Shown piece after piece: positions 1-8,252 of a DNA stretch of 64,000 bases. This DNA comes from Streptomyces roseoverticillatus (lineage in GTDB: Bacteria > Actinomycetota > Actinomycetes > Streptomycetales > Streptomycetaceae). Below the pieces are notes generated by a model that ran no database searches, was not told the DNA's origin, and saw only the letters and a list, made by a program, of their open reading frames with translations. Location of the stretch: assembly GCF_000719265.1 (NCBI RefSeq), contig NZ_JOFL01000003.1:1-64000 (forward strand), written 5' to 3'. Positions within the stretch are counted from its first letter, which is position 1, and every line of letters starts with the position of its first letter. The position numbers were made by a program, and so were the translations under genes.

Positions 1-924
1 GGCGGGGGCCGGCGGGGGCGGCGGGGTGGGTGCGGAGGCCGCGGTGGGCACGTACCCGGCGGGCTCGGGCCTGCTCCAGTCGGGCTGGGTGAGCAGCCGG
101 CCGGAGGCGACGGCGTCCAGCAGGCGCTGTGCCTCGGTCGAGCCCATGCGGGTCTGCGGGTCCTTGCGGAGCAGGCCTTCGAGGAGCGGGGTGAGCGGCC
201 CGGCGCGCCGCGGCGCGGGCGGGTCGTCCTGGACGACGGCCTGCAGCGTGCTGAGCGCCGACGTGCGGCGGAAGGGCGAGACGCCCTCGACGGCCGAGTA
301 GAGCGTGGCGCCCAGGGACCACAGGTCGGAAGGGGTGCCGGGCCGTTCGCCGAGGGCGCGCTCGGGCGCGAGGTAGTCGGGCGAGCCGACGAGGTCGCCG
401 GTGCGGGTGAGGGTGCCGGAGCCCTCCACCAGGGCGATGCCGAAGTCGGTCAGCACGACGCGGCCGCCGGGCTCCAGCAGGACGTTGGCGGGCTTGACGT
501 CGCGGTGCAGGACGCCGCAGGAGTGCGCGCTGCGCAGCGCCTGCAGCACCATGGAGCCGACCTTGGCGGCCTCTTTGGGGCTGAGCACGCCTTCGTGCTG
601 CAGGATCTCGGCGAGCGACCGGCCGCGGACGAACTCCATGACGATCCAGGGGCGGCCCTCCTGCTCGACCACGTCGTGGACCGTGATGACGTTGGGGTGG
701 CTGATGCGGGCGGCGGCGCGGGCCTCCTGCTTCAGGCGCGCGTAGAGGGTGCGGACGTCCTGCTCGCGCATGTGGTCGGGGGCCCGGACCTCCTTGGCGG
801 CGACCTCCCGGTCGAGGAGCTCGTCGACGGCGCGCCAGACCACGCCCATGCCGCCGCTGCCCAGCTGGTCGATGAGCCGGTACCGGCCGGCCAGTAACGG
901 ATGCCGCTGCTGCTCGCCGTCCAT
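1..924 (-). CDS. Serine/threonine protein kinase (C-terminus cut off by window edge)
   Basis: The 308 residues present hold a complete Hanks-type kinase domain from about residue 14 to 275. Visible motifs are a glycine loop (LGSGGMGVVW), the catalytic loop HRDVKPANVLL, the metal-binding DFG within LTDFGIAL, and GSPDYLAPE in the activation segment. This is the PknB-like family of actinomycetes, which phosphorylates Ser/Thr on protein substrates and is usually anchored in the membrane. After the kinase domain the chain becomes Pro/Ala-rich (PTPPPP) and is still open at base 1, so any transmembrane or sensor part lies outside the window. The ATG at 922-924 follows a purine-rich GGAAGGGGG stretch. 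The substrate and signal cannot be told from the sequence. Confidence 0.93.
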   Translation of the reverse strand, partial: MDGEQQRHPLLAGRYRLIDQLGSGGMGVVWRAVDELLDREVAAKEVRAPDHMREQDVRTLYARLKQEARAAARISHPNVITVHDVVEQEGRPWIVMEFVRGRSLAEILQHEGVLSPKEAAKVGSMVLQALRSAHSCGVLHRDVKPANVLLEPGGRVVLTDFGIALVEGSGTLTRTGDLVGSPDYLAPERALGERPGTPSDLWSLGATLYSAVEGVSPFRRTSALSTLQAVVQDDPPAPRRAGPLTPLLEGLLRKDPQTRMGSTEAQRLLDAVASGRLLTQPDWSRPEPAGYVPTAASAPTPPPPPAPA

Positions 925-1078
925 GATTCGTGCGCCCCCTTCCCCGTACGCACGGCGCCCCGGGCCGTGCGCGTTTTCGGGCCACACCGGCTGGGACGAG
1001 CCGGGTCCGGGCGGCGTTCCCGGTTCCGCTGCCGTCCGGGGAGGCATGCGGCGCACGGTGCGGCGCACCGGCGTGAGC

Positions 1079-1843
1079 TCAGGCGCGCACGTCCGGGGTG
1101 CGGCTCACCTTGCGCCCGAGCGCGGCCGCCGCGCGGGCGAAGGCGGCGGCGTCGTGGACGGCCGCCCCGCCGGGGTCGTTGTTGAAGTAGGCGTAGACGT
1201 GGGCCCGGCCGGGCCAGGTGCCGGCGATGCGCGCGGCCCAGCTCGCGAGCGCGGTCCGGCCGTAGCGCGGCCAGGGCCGGGCCCGTCCGCTGTGGAAGCG
1301 CACGTACCCCCAGGAGGCCGTACGCCACAGCGGGGTGACGGGCCGGGAGCCGTGGTCGGCCCAGCACAGGGCGGCGCCGTTGCCGTGCAGGACGTCCTGC
1401 ACCTCGTCGGTCCACCAGGAGTCGTGGCGGGGCTCGACGGCCACGCGGACGCCGTCGGGGAAGCAGCCGAGCGCGGTGTCCAGGAGCGCGGGGTCGGCGC
1501 GCAGGGTGGGCGGCAGCTGGAGGAGGACGGGGCCGAGCCGGGAGCCCAGCCCGGCGGCGTGGCGCATCAGCCGCCCGACCGGCTCCTCGGGGTCGCGCAG
1601 CCGCTTGATGTGGGTCAGGTAGCGGCTCGCCTTGACGGCCATGACGAAGTCGGCGGGCGTGCGATCGTGCCAGTCGGCGAAGGTCCCGGGCGTCGGCAGC
1701 CGGTAGAAGGCGTTGTTGTTCTCGACGGTCGCGAACTGCCGCGCGTACTCCTCCAGCCACAGGCGCTGCGGGCAGCCGTCCGGGTAGAGGACCCCGCGCC
1801 AGTCCTTGTACTGCCAGCCCGAGGTTCCGACGTGGAGAGGCAT
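1079..1843 (-). CDS. DUF72 family protein
   Basis: The 254-residue protein matches the DUF72 (YecE-like) family, a TIM-barrel fold of unknown biochemical role. It opens with the family's typical VGTSGWQYKDW, carries VAVEPRHDSWW in the middle, and ends with YAYFNNDPGGAAVHDA followed by a short tail. The length fits the family. The start at 1841-1843 places the conserved GTSGW a few residues from the N-terminus; longer upstream frames have no such conservation. It is transcribed away from the HIT gene, with about 130 bases between the two starts. I can assign the family but not a function. Confidence 0.88.
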   Translation of the reverse strand: MPLHVGTSGWQYKDWRGVLYPDGCPQRLWLEEYARQFATVENNNAFYRLPTPGTFADWHDRTPADFVMAVKASRYLTHIKRLRDPEEPVGRLMRHAAGLGSRLGPVLLQLPPTLRADPALLDTALGCFPDGVRVAVEPRHDSWWTDEVQDVLHGNGAALCWADHGSRPVTPLWRTASWGYVRFHSGRARPWPRYGRTALASWAARIAGTWPGRAHVYAYFNNDPGGAAVHDAAAFARAAAALGRKVSRTPDVRA

Positions 1844-1970
1844 GGGTCTTCCCTGCCCCGGCCGGGCGGGGGCGTCACGGGCGGCCCGCGAGGAACGCCG
1901 GATCGGCGGCGGTGCGGGACGCCGGCCGGGGATCGCGGGGGCGTGCGGCCTGCTGCGGTTGACTGGGGGC

Positions 1971-2420
1971 ATGGACGAGGCTGCCTGCATCTTCTGTGAG
2001 ATCGCCGCGGACGGCTCCGCGGGGCACCGGGTCTTCGAGGACGCGACGGCGGTCGCCTTCCTGGACGCCCGGCCGCTCTTCCCCGGCCACGTGCTGGTGG
2101 TGCCCCGGCGGCACGCCGAGACGCTCACCGACCTGTCCGCGGACGAGGTGGGGCCGTTCTTCGCCCGGGTGCAGCGGATCGCGGGGGCCGTGGAGCGCGC
2201 GATGGGCGCCGCCGGGTCGTTCGTGGCCGCGAACAACCGGGTGAGCCAGTCGGTGCCGCACTTCCACGTGCACGTGGTGCCGCGCAACCGCAAGGACGGC
2301 CTGCGGGGCTTCTTCTGGCCGCGGGGGCGCTACGCCTCGGACGAGGAGGCGGCGGAGGTGGCGGCGCGGGTCCGGGCGGCACTCGCGGCCGGGCCCGGGG
2401 ACACGGAGCCTGTGCCCTGA
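1971..2420 (+). CDS. HIT family nucleotide hydrolase/transferase
   Basis: A 149-residue histidine-triad protein. The signature HFHVHVVP places the triad histidines at 97, 99 and 101, and an N-terminal IFCEI with Cys6 and Cys9 resembles the zinc-ligand region of Hint-type proteins. Family members hydrolyse phosphoramidate or phosphoanhydride bonds on nucleotides in the cytoplasm. The ATG at 1971 gives the usual compact length. The stop codon at 2418-2420 is also the first triplet of a four-copy 17-bp tandem repeat that fills the downstream gap. The exact substrate is unknown. Confidence 0.92.
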   Translation: MDEAACIFCEIAADGSAGHRVFEDATAVAFLDARPLFPGHVLVVPRRHAETLTDLSADEVGPFFARVQRIAGAVERAMGAAGSFVAANNRVSQSVPHFHVHVVPRNRKDGLRGFFWPRGRYASDEEAAEVAARVRAALAAGPGDTEPVP

Positions 2421-2485
2421 CGTGGACGAGCGCCTGACGTGGACGAGCGCCTGGCACGGACGATCGTCTGACATGGACGAGCGGC
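2418..2485 (+). repeat. Four tandem copies of a 17-bp repeat
   Basis: Units start at 2418, 2435, 2452 and 2469. Units 1 and 2 are identical (TGACGTGGACGAGCGCC). Unit 4 differs at two positions and unit 3 at several. The array begins exactly on the HIT stop codon and ends 73 bases before the phosphoribosyltransferase start, so it sits where that gene's promoter or operator would be. It may be an iteron-like regulator-binding array or simply an expanded repeat. Confidence 0.9.
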
Positions 2486-2558
2486 GGGAATCTGACCATA
2501 TTGGAGGTATGGCTTCCCTCGTTCTCCGGAGCGCCGTCCCCGGGAGAAGAGGTGGATC

Positions 2559-3221
2559 ATGAGATTCCGCGACCGTGTGGATGCCGGCCGCCGTCTGGCC
2601 GAGCGGCTGGGCCACCTGCGCGCCGAGGACCCCGTCGTCCTGGGCCTGCCGCGCGGCGGCGTCCCCGTGGCCTACGAGGTCGCCCGGGCGCTCGGCGCCC
2701 CCATGGACGTGGTGCTCGTGCGCAAGCTCGGGGTGCCCTTCCACGAGGAGCTGGGGTTCGGTGCCATCGGCGAGGGCGGGGTGCGGGTCGTGCACAGCGA
2801 CATCGTCCGGATGAGCCGCGTGGAGGAGGACGACCTCGCCGAGGTGCAGCGGCGCGAGGAGGCGAACCTGGCCCGCCAGGCCGAGCGGTTCCGCGGCGGC
2901 CGCCCGCGGATCCCCCTGAAGGGCCGCACCGCGATCGTGGTCGACGACGGCATCGCCACCGGCGCCACGGCGTCGGCCGCCTGCCAGGTGGTGCGGGCCC
3001 AGGAGGCGGCCCGCGTGGTGCTCGCCGAGCCGGTGGCGCCGCCGGACGCGGCACAGGCGCTCCGCGCGGAGGTGGACGAGCTGGTCTGCCTCAGCACGCC
3101 GGAGGTCTTCTTCGCGGTCGGCGAGTGGTACCAGGACTTCTCCCAGACCCCGGACGAGGAAGTCATCGACCTGCTGGAGCGCAACAGGGCGGCAAGGACG
3201 GACCCCGGAGGTGTGCGATGA
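2559..3221 (+). CDS. Phosphoribosyltransferase domain protein
   Basis: A 220-residue type I phosphoribosyltransferase fold. The PRPP-binding loop VVDDGIATGATA spans residues 127-138, and the N-terminal LGLPRGGVPVAYEVA is typical of the orphan actinobacterial PRTase family (mycobacterial Rv0571c type), not of a dedicated purine or pyrimidine salvage enzyme. The ATG follows AGAGGTGG at a workable spacing. The stop overlaps the next gene's start in ATGA, indicating translational coupling to the DUF1876 protein. Mycobacterial relatives of both genes are dormancy or hypoxia induced, so a stress role is a reasonable inference; the sequence does not show the substrate. Confidence 0.85.
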   Translation: MRFRDRVDAGRRLAERLGHLRAEDPVVLGLPRGGVPVAYEVARALGAPMDVVLVRKLGVPFHEELGFGAIGEGGVRVVHSDIVRMSRVEEDDLAEVQRREEANLARQAERFRGGRPRIPLKGRTAIVVDDGIATGATASAACQVVRAQEAARVVLAEPVAPPDAAQALRAEVDELVCLSTPEVFFAVGEWYQDFSQTPDEEVIDLLERNRAARTDPGGVR

Positions 3222-3493
3222 CCACGGAGAAGATCGTCGAGAGCCCCATCGACATGGAGTTCCGCGAGGCCGGCGCGCTGACCCAGGCGGCGGTGCGACT
3301 GCACATGCACGACGGCACGGACTTCACCGCCGTCGGGACGACCAACCGCAACCCCGCCGACCCCTCCCAGCAGCGCGTCGGCGAGGAGGTCGCGGCGGCG
3401 CGGGCGCTGCGCGACCTGTCCGAGCAGCTGCTCGACAAGGCGGGGGTGGACATCGAGGAGGCCACGCACGTCACGACACGGCTGAACCACTGA
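3218..3493 (+). CDS. DUF1876 family small protein
   Basis: A 91-residue cytoplasmic protein resembling the DUF1876 family (Rv1738/Rv2632c type). Visible family features are the AAVRLHMHDGTDFTAVGTTNRNP stretch in the first half (residues about 23-45) and a C-terminal helix region, VAAARALRDLSEQLLDKA. Mycobacterial members belong to the dormancy regulon and are suspected to act on ribosomes; whether that holds here is inference. The gene overlaps the upstream PRTase stop by four bases, so the two are probably made together. A GC-rich hairpin follows the stop. Confidence 0.85.
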   Translation: MTTEKIVESPIDMEFREAGALTQAAVRLHMHDGTDFTAVGTTNRNPADPSQQRVGEEVAAARALRDLSEQLLDKAGVDIEEATHVTTRLNH

Positions 3494-3520
3494 CCGGGAC
3501 GTGGCCGCCCCACTGACCGG

Positions 3521-3571
3521 CCCGGGCGCGACCCCGCCGCGCCCGCGGCCGTCCGGGCCGACCGGATGCCG
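3521..3571. terminator. GC-rich hairpin between convergent genes
   Basis: An inner stem GGGCGCG (3524-3530) pairs with CGCGCCC (3538-3544), with further GGCCCGG/CCGGGCC pairing outside it. It lies between the end of the DUF1876 gene and the end of the esterase gene and could stop transcription from both sides. There is no T-run, as is common in this kind of genome. Confidence 0.5.
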
Positions 3572-3593
3572 GCCCGGAACGAACGGTCACCGG

Positions 3594-4877
3594 TCAGATC
3601 TCGATGCCGTCGGCCACCCTTGAGGACGGGACGCAGAGCATCCCGTCGAAGGCGTCGGTGACCGGTACGTGCAGGTACGCGCTCTGCAGCCGGGTCCGGT
3701 CGGGGCTGCCGCCGCCCTTGGGCGCCCGGCGCAGCCCGGCGAGGCCGATGGCCCCGGCCGGCAGGGCGCCGGCGAAGGCGGCTTCGATGCTTCCCCGCTC
3801 GGGCGGCTCCAGCTCCGTGTCGTCGACGGTGAAGCCGAACCGGGCGTTCTCGTCGAGCGGCATCTCCGCCGTGCGGCCGGCGGCGCTCGTCACGCCGAGG
3901 GCGAAGTAGTCGTCGCCCAGGGCGCGGTGGAGGTAGTGGCCCATGGGCAGCGTCGCCGGGGACCCGTCGAAGGCGACGGGTTCCTTCTGGAGGTGGGCGT
4001 TGTGGGCCATGAGCACGACGCGTGTTCCCGGCTCGGCGCGTTCCAGGTGCCACAGGACGGACCCGGCCATGTAGGTCTCGCGGGCCGAGAGGTCGGGGGT
4101 GATTCCGTCGCCGGCGAAGAGAGCGGCCATGGCCCGGAGGGTGTGGTCCGCGTGGGCGGCGGCTTCCAGGCGCCGGAGGGCGACCTCGTACGCGTACCGG
4201 CCGGTGCGGGCCACCTGCAGGGGCTCGGTGGCGCGGAAGCGGATGAGGAGGCGGGCGAGGGCGGCCGTGAGGGCGTCCTGCTCGGCGGCGGCCAGGCGCC
4301 CCCACGCGGGCGCCGCCGCGGCGGCGGACCCGGCGGCGAACCGCTCGGCGGTCCCGATGGCGGTCTCGGCGAGCGGGAGCGCCCCGGGGTCGGCCTCCCG
4401 GAGGTGGTCGGCGACCGGGCGCAGCGCGGGCAGGAGCGAGCCGCCCGCCGCCGGGATGTCGACGCCCGCGAAGCCCACGGGCCGGGCCGCGGTGCGGTTG
4501 TGCAGGCGCAGGGCGTGCAGCAGCTCCCGCGCGCCCACGGGGAGGTCCGCCGCGGTGATCCGGGCGAGGTCGTCGTCCGGGCCGGCGCCCCGGACCCAGG
4601 CGTCCAGGGGCAGGGCTTCGCTGAACCCGTACTCGAAGGCGAGGACGGTGAAGCCGCAGCGCTCGACGAGGAACCGCAGGAGGCGCCGGCGCGTGAGGCC
4701 GAATTCGTGGATGAAGTGCGAGTTCTCGCCGATGCCGACGACCCGGGCGTCGCCGATGAGGGCGCGCAGCGGCTCCAGGTCGTCGAGCGGTGCGTCCGGG
4801 TCGAGGGTGGTCAGGGTGGTGGCGTGGTCGCGCAGCCAGTACGCGAAAAGGTCATGGCCGGAAGGCTGAACAGGCAT
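3594..4877 (-). CDS. Erythromycin esterase family protein
   Basis: A 427-residue member of the erythromycin-esterase-like family (EreA/EreB fold). The catalytic-region motif GENSHFIHEF lies at residues 50-59, and VVLMAHNAHLQK supplies a second conserved histidine segment. No signal peptide is seen. The ATG at 4875-4877 starts a plausible N-terminus (MPVQPSGHDLFAYWL), whereas upstream codons read into GC-rich filler. Many chromosomal family members have no macrolide activity, so membership alone does not show antibiotic resistance. It is convergent with the DUF1876 gene and upstream of no obvious partner. Confidence 0.87.
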   Translation of the reverse strand: MPVQPSGHDLFAYWLRDHATTLTTLDPDAPLDDLEPLRALIGDARVVGIGENSHFIHEFGLTRRRLLRFLVERCGFTVLAFEYGFSEALPLDAWVRGAGPDDDLARITAADLPVGARELLHALRLHNRTAARPVGFAGVDIPAAGGSLLPALRPVADHLREADPGALPLAETAIGTAERFAAGSAAAAAPAWGRLAAAEQDALTAALARLLIRFRATEPLQVARTGRYAYEVALRRLEAAAHADHTLRAMAALFAGDGITPDLSARETYMAGSVLWHLERAEPGTRVVLMAHNAHLQKEPVAFDGSPATLPMGHYLHRALGDDYFALGVTSAAGRTAEMPLDENARFGFTVDDTELEPPERGSIEAAFAGALPAGAIGLAGLRRAPKGGGSPDRTRLQSAYLHVPVTDAFDGMLCVPSSRVADGIEI

Positions 4878-5026
4878 GCTGAAGGCTCGTCTCTCGGTGT
4901 GCGGTGCACAGGTGCGGAACCGCACCTGTGCAGGGGTATGCGGCTTCCCGAGGGAGCGTCAGCGGAAGAGGGTGCCCGGAACCATGATCGAAGGCTAACC
5001 GGCGCCGTGAACCGCGGGCAAAGGGT

Positions 5027-6376
5027 TTATTGCGGCGCGGTCCGCTGACCGGCCGCTGCCGGTTCCTCCGCCGGGAGGCTGTCCATGAAGGAGCTCACCG
5101 AGAAGACGGCCCGCCCCGGCCCGGGCGGCCCGTAGCCGGGGGGCGAGGCCAGTCCGTACTCCTCCAGGGTCGCGCGGTACACCTCCAGCAGCCGTACGTG
5201 GTACTCCAGCGGGGCGCCCTCGGGGTTGAGCCTGCCCAGGGGCGTGGTCGGTTCGGGGCACCAGGTGGTGAACCGCGGGACGATGCCGTGGGACATGAAG
5301 AACCGCAGCCCCTCCGCGGTGGACGCGATCGCCTCGTCGACGCCTGCGAATCCGTCCGGGGCGGCCATCTCCACGCCGGCGACGAAGTTGGGGATGACGT
5401 TGCGGGCGCCGAAGACGTCGGCGGAGTCGAGGATCCGCCGGTGCCACTCGGCGCGGCCCACGTAGCGCTCCTTGCCCGGGCAGTAGAGCTGGAAGAGCCG
5501 CTCGTCCCACACCTCGAAGTTGGGGTGGTAGATGCGGACGCCGTAGTCGTGGAAGCGCTGCACGTCGGCCTTGGGGAGGGCCTGGGCGACGACCTTGCCG
5601 ATCCAGCGGCCCGGAAAGCGCTCCTCGATGGCCTGGGCGTAGCGGCCGTAGAAGTCGGCCTCGGTGTGCCCCGCGACCTTCGAGGTGATGGCGCCGCCGG
5701 TCAGGGTGTACGCCTGCGAGGCCCGGCCGGTGTCGTACCGGTCGATGATCTCCAGGGCCTCCAGCACCTCCTCGACCGGCTTGACGCCGGTGTAGGGGCG
5801 CCCGGCGGCCTTGTGCTGGCGCCAGTTGTGGTTGATGTCGCAGTACTGGCACTCCTCCTTGGCGCCGAAGTACTGGCACACGCGGAAGACGGTCAGGTAG
5901 ACGAGGTAGCCCCACTGGATGGTGGGGGCGACCTCCATGACCGACTTTCCGTTGGAAAGGGTCTGCCGGTAGTAGTCGGGCATCGGCGGCAGGCCGACGT
6001 CGGAGATCCGCCGCCCGTCGAGGTAGAGGCCCAGCGCGCCGTCCTCGCCCGCCCGGACCCGGTAGGGCGAGGCGGGGTTGACGCGGACGGAGACGACCGT
6101 GCGGCGCAGCTCGTAGGGGCCGCCCGTCAGCACGATCTCCTCGGGCGGGCGGCGCAGGGCGGCGGCGCCGAGCTCGGGGAGGGTGCGGTGGTCGAAGGAG
6201 AAGATGAAGTACGACTTGGGTTTGATCCCGCCGGACGCCTCGTTGGCGGTGTCGCTGAGCGCGGAGTCGTCGAAGGCCATGCCGCCGCGCAGCAGGTCCT
6301 CCTTGATGACGGCTTCCCGCGGGATGTGCGGGAACCGTTCCATCAGGCCCTCGATCAGGTGGGTACGGCCGGTCAT
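5027..6376 (-). CDS. Radical SAM enzyme with CX8CX2C cluster motif
   Basis: A 449-residue protein. Residues 160-260 look like a radical SAM core: the cysteine cluster VCQYFGAKEECQYCDINHNW has Cys167, Cys176 and Cys179, followed by YTLTGGAITSK, which resembles the GGE-type SAM-binding strand. The spacing CX8CX2C differs from canonical CX3CX2C. A further conserved-looking block is WCPEPTTPLGRLNPEG. The N-terminal 150 residues carry no family I recognise. The gene ends in TAA, rare in this window, and starts at an ATG 247 bases from the divergent permease. The substrate is unknown; Tyr and Asp after the third Cys (QYCD) fit a cluster-binding loop. Confidence 0.8.
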   Translation of the reverse strand: MTGRTHLIEGLMERFPHIPREAVIKEDLLRGGMAFDDSALSDTANEASGGIKPKSYFIFSFDHRTLPELGAAALRRPPEEIVLTGGPYELRRTVVSVRVNPASPYRVRAGEDGALGLYLDGRRISDVGLPPMPDYYRQTLSNGKSVMEVAPTIQWGYLVYLTVFRVCQYFGAKEECQYCDINHNWRQHKAAGRPYTGVKPVEEVLEALEIIDRYDTGRASQAYTLTGGAITSKVAGHTEADFYGRYAQAIEERFPGRWIGKVVAQALPKADVQRFHDYGVRIYHPNFEVWDERLFQLYCPGKERYVGRAEWHRRILDSADVFGARNVIPNFVAGVEMAAPDGFAGVDEAIASTAEGLRFFMSHGIVPRFTTWCPEPTTPLGRLNPEGAPLEYHVRLLEVYRATLEEYGLASPPGYGPPGPGRAVFSVSSFMDSLPAEEPAAAGQRTAPQ

Positions 6377-6537
6377 GTGCGGTGCTCCCCCTTCGTGCGT
6401 GCGCTGCGGGCGGGGTCCGCCCTTGATCACTGACGCTAGTCCCGCGCGGTGCGGGGGACGCAGCCGGGTCCGCCGTTCCGGGCTGTACGGTCCTCGGATG
6501 GAATGCTGCGAAACGATCACCCTGTGTGAAGGGACTG

Positions 6538-6563
6538 TCCGGATAACGGACGAGTTAACCGGA
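6538..6563. promoter_or_regulatory. Palindrome in the radical SAM / permease intergenic region
   Basis: TCCGGATAA (6538-6546) and TTAACCGGA (6555-6563) form an inverted repeat with one mismatch and an 8-base spacer. It lies between two divergent genes, 60 bases before the permease start and 162 before the radical SAM start. The size and symmetry suit a dimeric repressor site; the regulator is unknown. Confidence 0.45.
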
Positions 6564-6622
6564 TCTCCGTTTGCCTGCACATACTCGAACATCCCGATCT
6601 CGCATGATGGACAGGCACGACC

Positions 6623-8029
6623 ATGAGCCGGACAGACATAACTTCTCCCCCGCAGACGGAGGACGCCCCCGCGCAGGGGTCGCCGCTCTCGAACGGGCTC
6701 AAGCAGCGGCACTTGTCGATGATCGCCCTCGGCGGCGTCATCGGCGCGGGCCTCTTCGTGGGCTCCGGTGCCGGCATCGCCGCCGCCGGCCCGTCGATCG
6801 TGCTCGCGTACGCCGTCTCCGGACTGCTCGTGATGTTCGTGATGCGGATGCTCGGCGAGATGTCCGCCGCCAACCCCGCCTCCGGCTCCTTCTCCGTCCA
6901 CGCCGACCGGGCGATCGGCCCGTGGGCCGGCTTCACGGCGGGCTGGATGTTCTGGACCCTGCTGGTCGTGGGCGTGGCGATCGAGGCGATCGGCGCGGCC
7001 CACATCGTGCAGGGCTGGCTCCCGGGCACCCCGTCGTGGATGTGGGTGCTGGTCTTCATGGCACTGTTCTGCGGCAGCAACCTGGCCGCGGTCTCGAACT
7101 TCGGTGAGTTCGAGTTCTGGTTCGCCGCCCTCAAGATCGGCGCCATCGGGCTCTTCCTGGTCCTGGGCGCGCTCGCCGTCCTCGGCGTGCTGCCCGGCAA
7201 CGACTCCCCCGGCGCGGCGCACCTGTTGCACGACGGCGGCTTCCTGCCCACGGGCGTGAACGGCCTGCTGATCGGCCTGCTGGCCTCGCTCGCCGCCTAC
7301 GGCGGCCTGGAGACGGTGACCATCGCCGCCGCCGAGGCGGAGGACCCCGTGCGCGGCGTGGCCAAGGCCGTGAAGACGACGATGTGGCGGATCGGCATCG
7401 TCTACGTCGGCTCGATGCTGATGATCGTCACGCTGATCCCGTGGAACGACAAGAGCGTCACCGAGAGCGGCCCGTACGCGGCCGTGCTCGACCGCCTGAG
7501 CGTCCCCGGCGGCGGGCAGATCATGAACGTGGTCGTCCTGATCGCCCTGCTGTCGGCCATGAACGCCAACATCTACGGCTCCTCGCGCATGGCCTACTCG
7601 CTGGTCTCCCGCGGCCAGGGCCCCAAGGCGCTGGGCAAGGTCTCCGGCGGGGTGCCGCGCCGCGCGGTGCTCGCCTCCTCCGCCTTCGGCTTCTTCGCCG
7701 TCCTCCTGTCGTACTGGTACCCCACCACGGTCTTCGCCTGGCTCCTGAACATGGTCGGCGGCGTCGTGCTGGTGGTGTGGGGCTTCATCGCCGCCTCCCA
7801 GCTGGTGCTGCGCCGCCGCCTGGAGCGCGAGGCGCCCGGCACGCTGGTCGTGCGGATGTGGGCCTTCCCGTACCTGACCTGGCTGACGCTGGCCGGGGTC
7901 GTCGGGGCCCTGGTGCTCATGCTGCTGGAGGACGACACCCGCGTGCAGCTGTACTCGACCGGTGGCCTGGCGCTGGCCCTGGCGCTGGTCGGGTACGTGC
8001 AGCAGCGCCGCGCGGCCGCGAAGCGCTGA
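6623..8029 (+). CDS. Amino acid permease (GABA/CycA-type APC family)
   Basis: A 468-residue inner-membrane transporter with about twelve hydrophobic segments. The first, IALGGVIGAGLFVGSG (residues about 33-48), is the substrate-binding unwound helix of the AAT group of the APC superfamily, and AAYGGLETVTIAAAEAEDP matches helix 6-7 of GabP/CycA-like porters. It should import an amino acid with protons; the substrate cannot be told from sequence. It reads MSRTDITSPPQ from the ATG at 6623, and a perfect 18-bp terminator hairpin follows 24 bases after the stop. It is divergent from the radical SAM gene. Confidence 0.92.
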   Translation: MSRTDITSPPQTEDAPAQGSPLSNGLKQRHLSMIALGGVIGAGLFVGSGAGIAAAGPSIVLAYAVSGLLVMFVMRMLGEMSAANPASGSFSVHADRAIGPWAGFTAGWMFWTLLVVGVAIEAIGAAHIVQGWLPGTPSWMWVLVFMALFCGSNLAAVSNFGEFEFWFAALKIGAIGLFLVLGALAVLGVLPGNDSPGAAHLLHDGGFLPTGVNGLLIGLLASLAAYGGLETVTIAAAEAEDPVRGVAKAVKTTMWRIGIVYVGSMLMIVTLIPWNDKSVTESGPYAAVLDRLSVPGGGQIMNVVVLIALLSAMNANIYGSSRMAYSLVSRGQGPKALGKVSGGVPRRAVLASSAFGFFAVLLSYWYPTTVFAWLLNMVGGVVLVVWGFIAASQLVLRRRLEREAPGTLVVRMWAFPYLTWLTLAGVVGALVLMLLEDDTRVQLYSTGGLALALALVGYVQQRRAAAKR

Positions 8030-8053
8030 CCACGCGGCGCACCCCGGCAAACG

Positions 8054-8092
8054 GCGAAGGCCGGTTCCCTCGGTGAGGGAACCGGCCTTCGC
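8054..8092 (+). terminator. Strong intrinsic terminator after the permease
   Basis: A perfect 18-bp stem: left arm 8054-8071 (GCGAAGGCCGGTTCCCTC), 3-base loop, right arm 8075-8092. It begins 24 bases after the permease stop. Confidence 0.9.
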
Positions 8093-8140
8093 CGCACGTA
8101 CGGGGCTCGTGACCCCGCCGCACGTACGGGGCTCGTGACC
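8092..8140. repeat. Two direct copies of a 23-bp sequence
   Basis: Identical 23-base copies sit at 8092-8114 and 8118-8140 (core CACGTACGGGGCTCGTGACC), directly after the terminator hairpin and before the end of the next gene. No function is evident. Confidence 0.85.
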
Positions 8141-8209
8141 TGCCCAGCGGGCCTTTCCGGGCTGCACCCGGTTCGGCACCGCCGGTCAGCAGCGTCGTGG
8201 CGCGCCACC

Positions 8210-8243
8210 GTCGCGGCGGGAGGAAGCCGCCCGCCGCAACGAC
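8210..8243 (-). terminator. GCGGCGGG hairpin after the second permease
   Basis: GCGGCGGG (8213-8220) and CCCGCCGC (8230-8237) form a hairpin just past the 3' end of the minus-strand permease. On the minus strand the right side reads GTCGTTGCGGCGGGCGG, 17 bases also found exactly at 50684-50700. It may act as the terminator. Confidence 0.55.
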
Positions 8244-8252
8244 GAGGGGGAC

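Noticed and set aside
3594..4877. Macrolide resistance from the erythromycin-esterase-like gene
   Set aside because: The family is broad, most chromosomal members are not known to act on macrolides, and no macrolide genes are nearby.
6377..8179. A 600-codon N-terminal extension of the radical SAM frame
   Set aside because: It runs antisense through the permease gene and has no conserved residues; the ATG at 6376 gives a sensible start.
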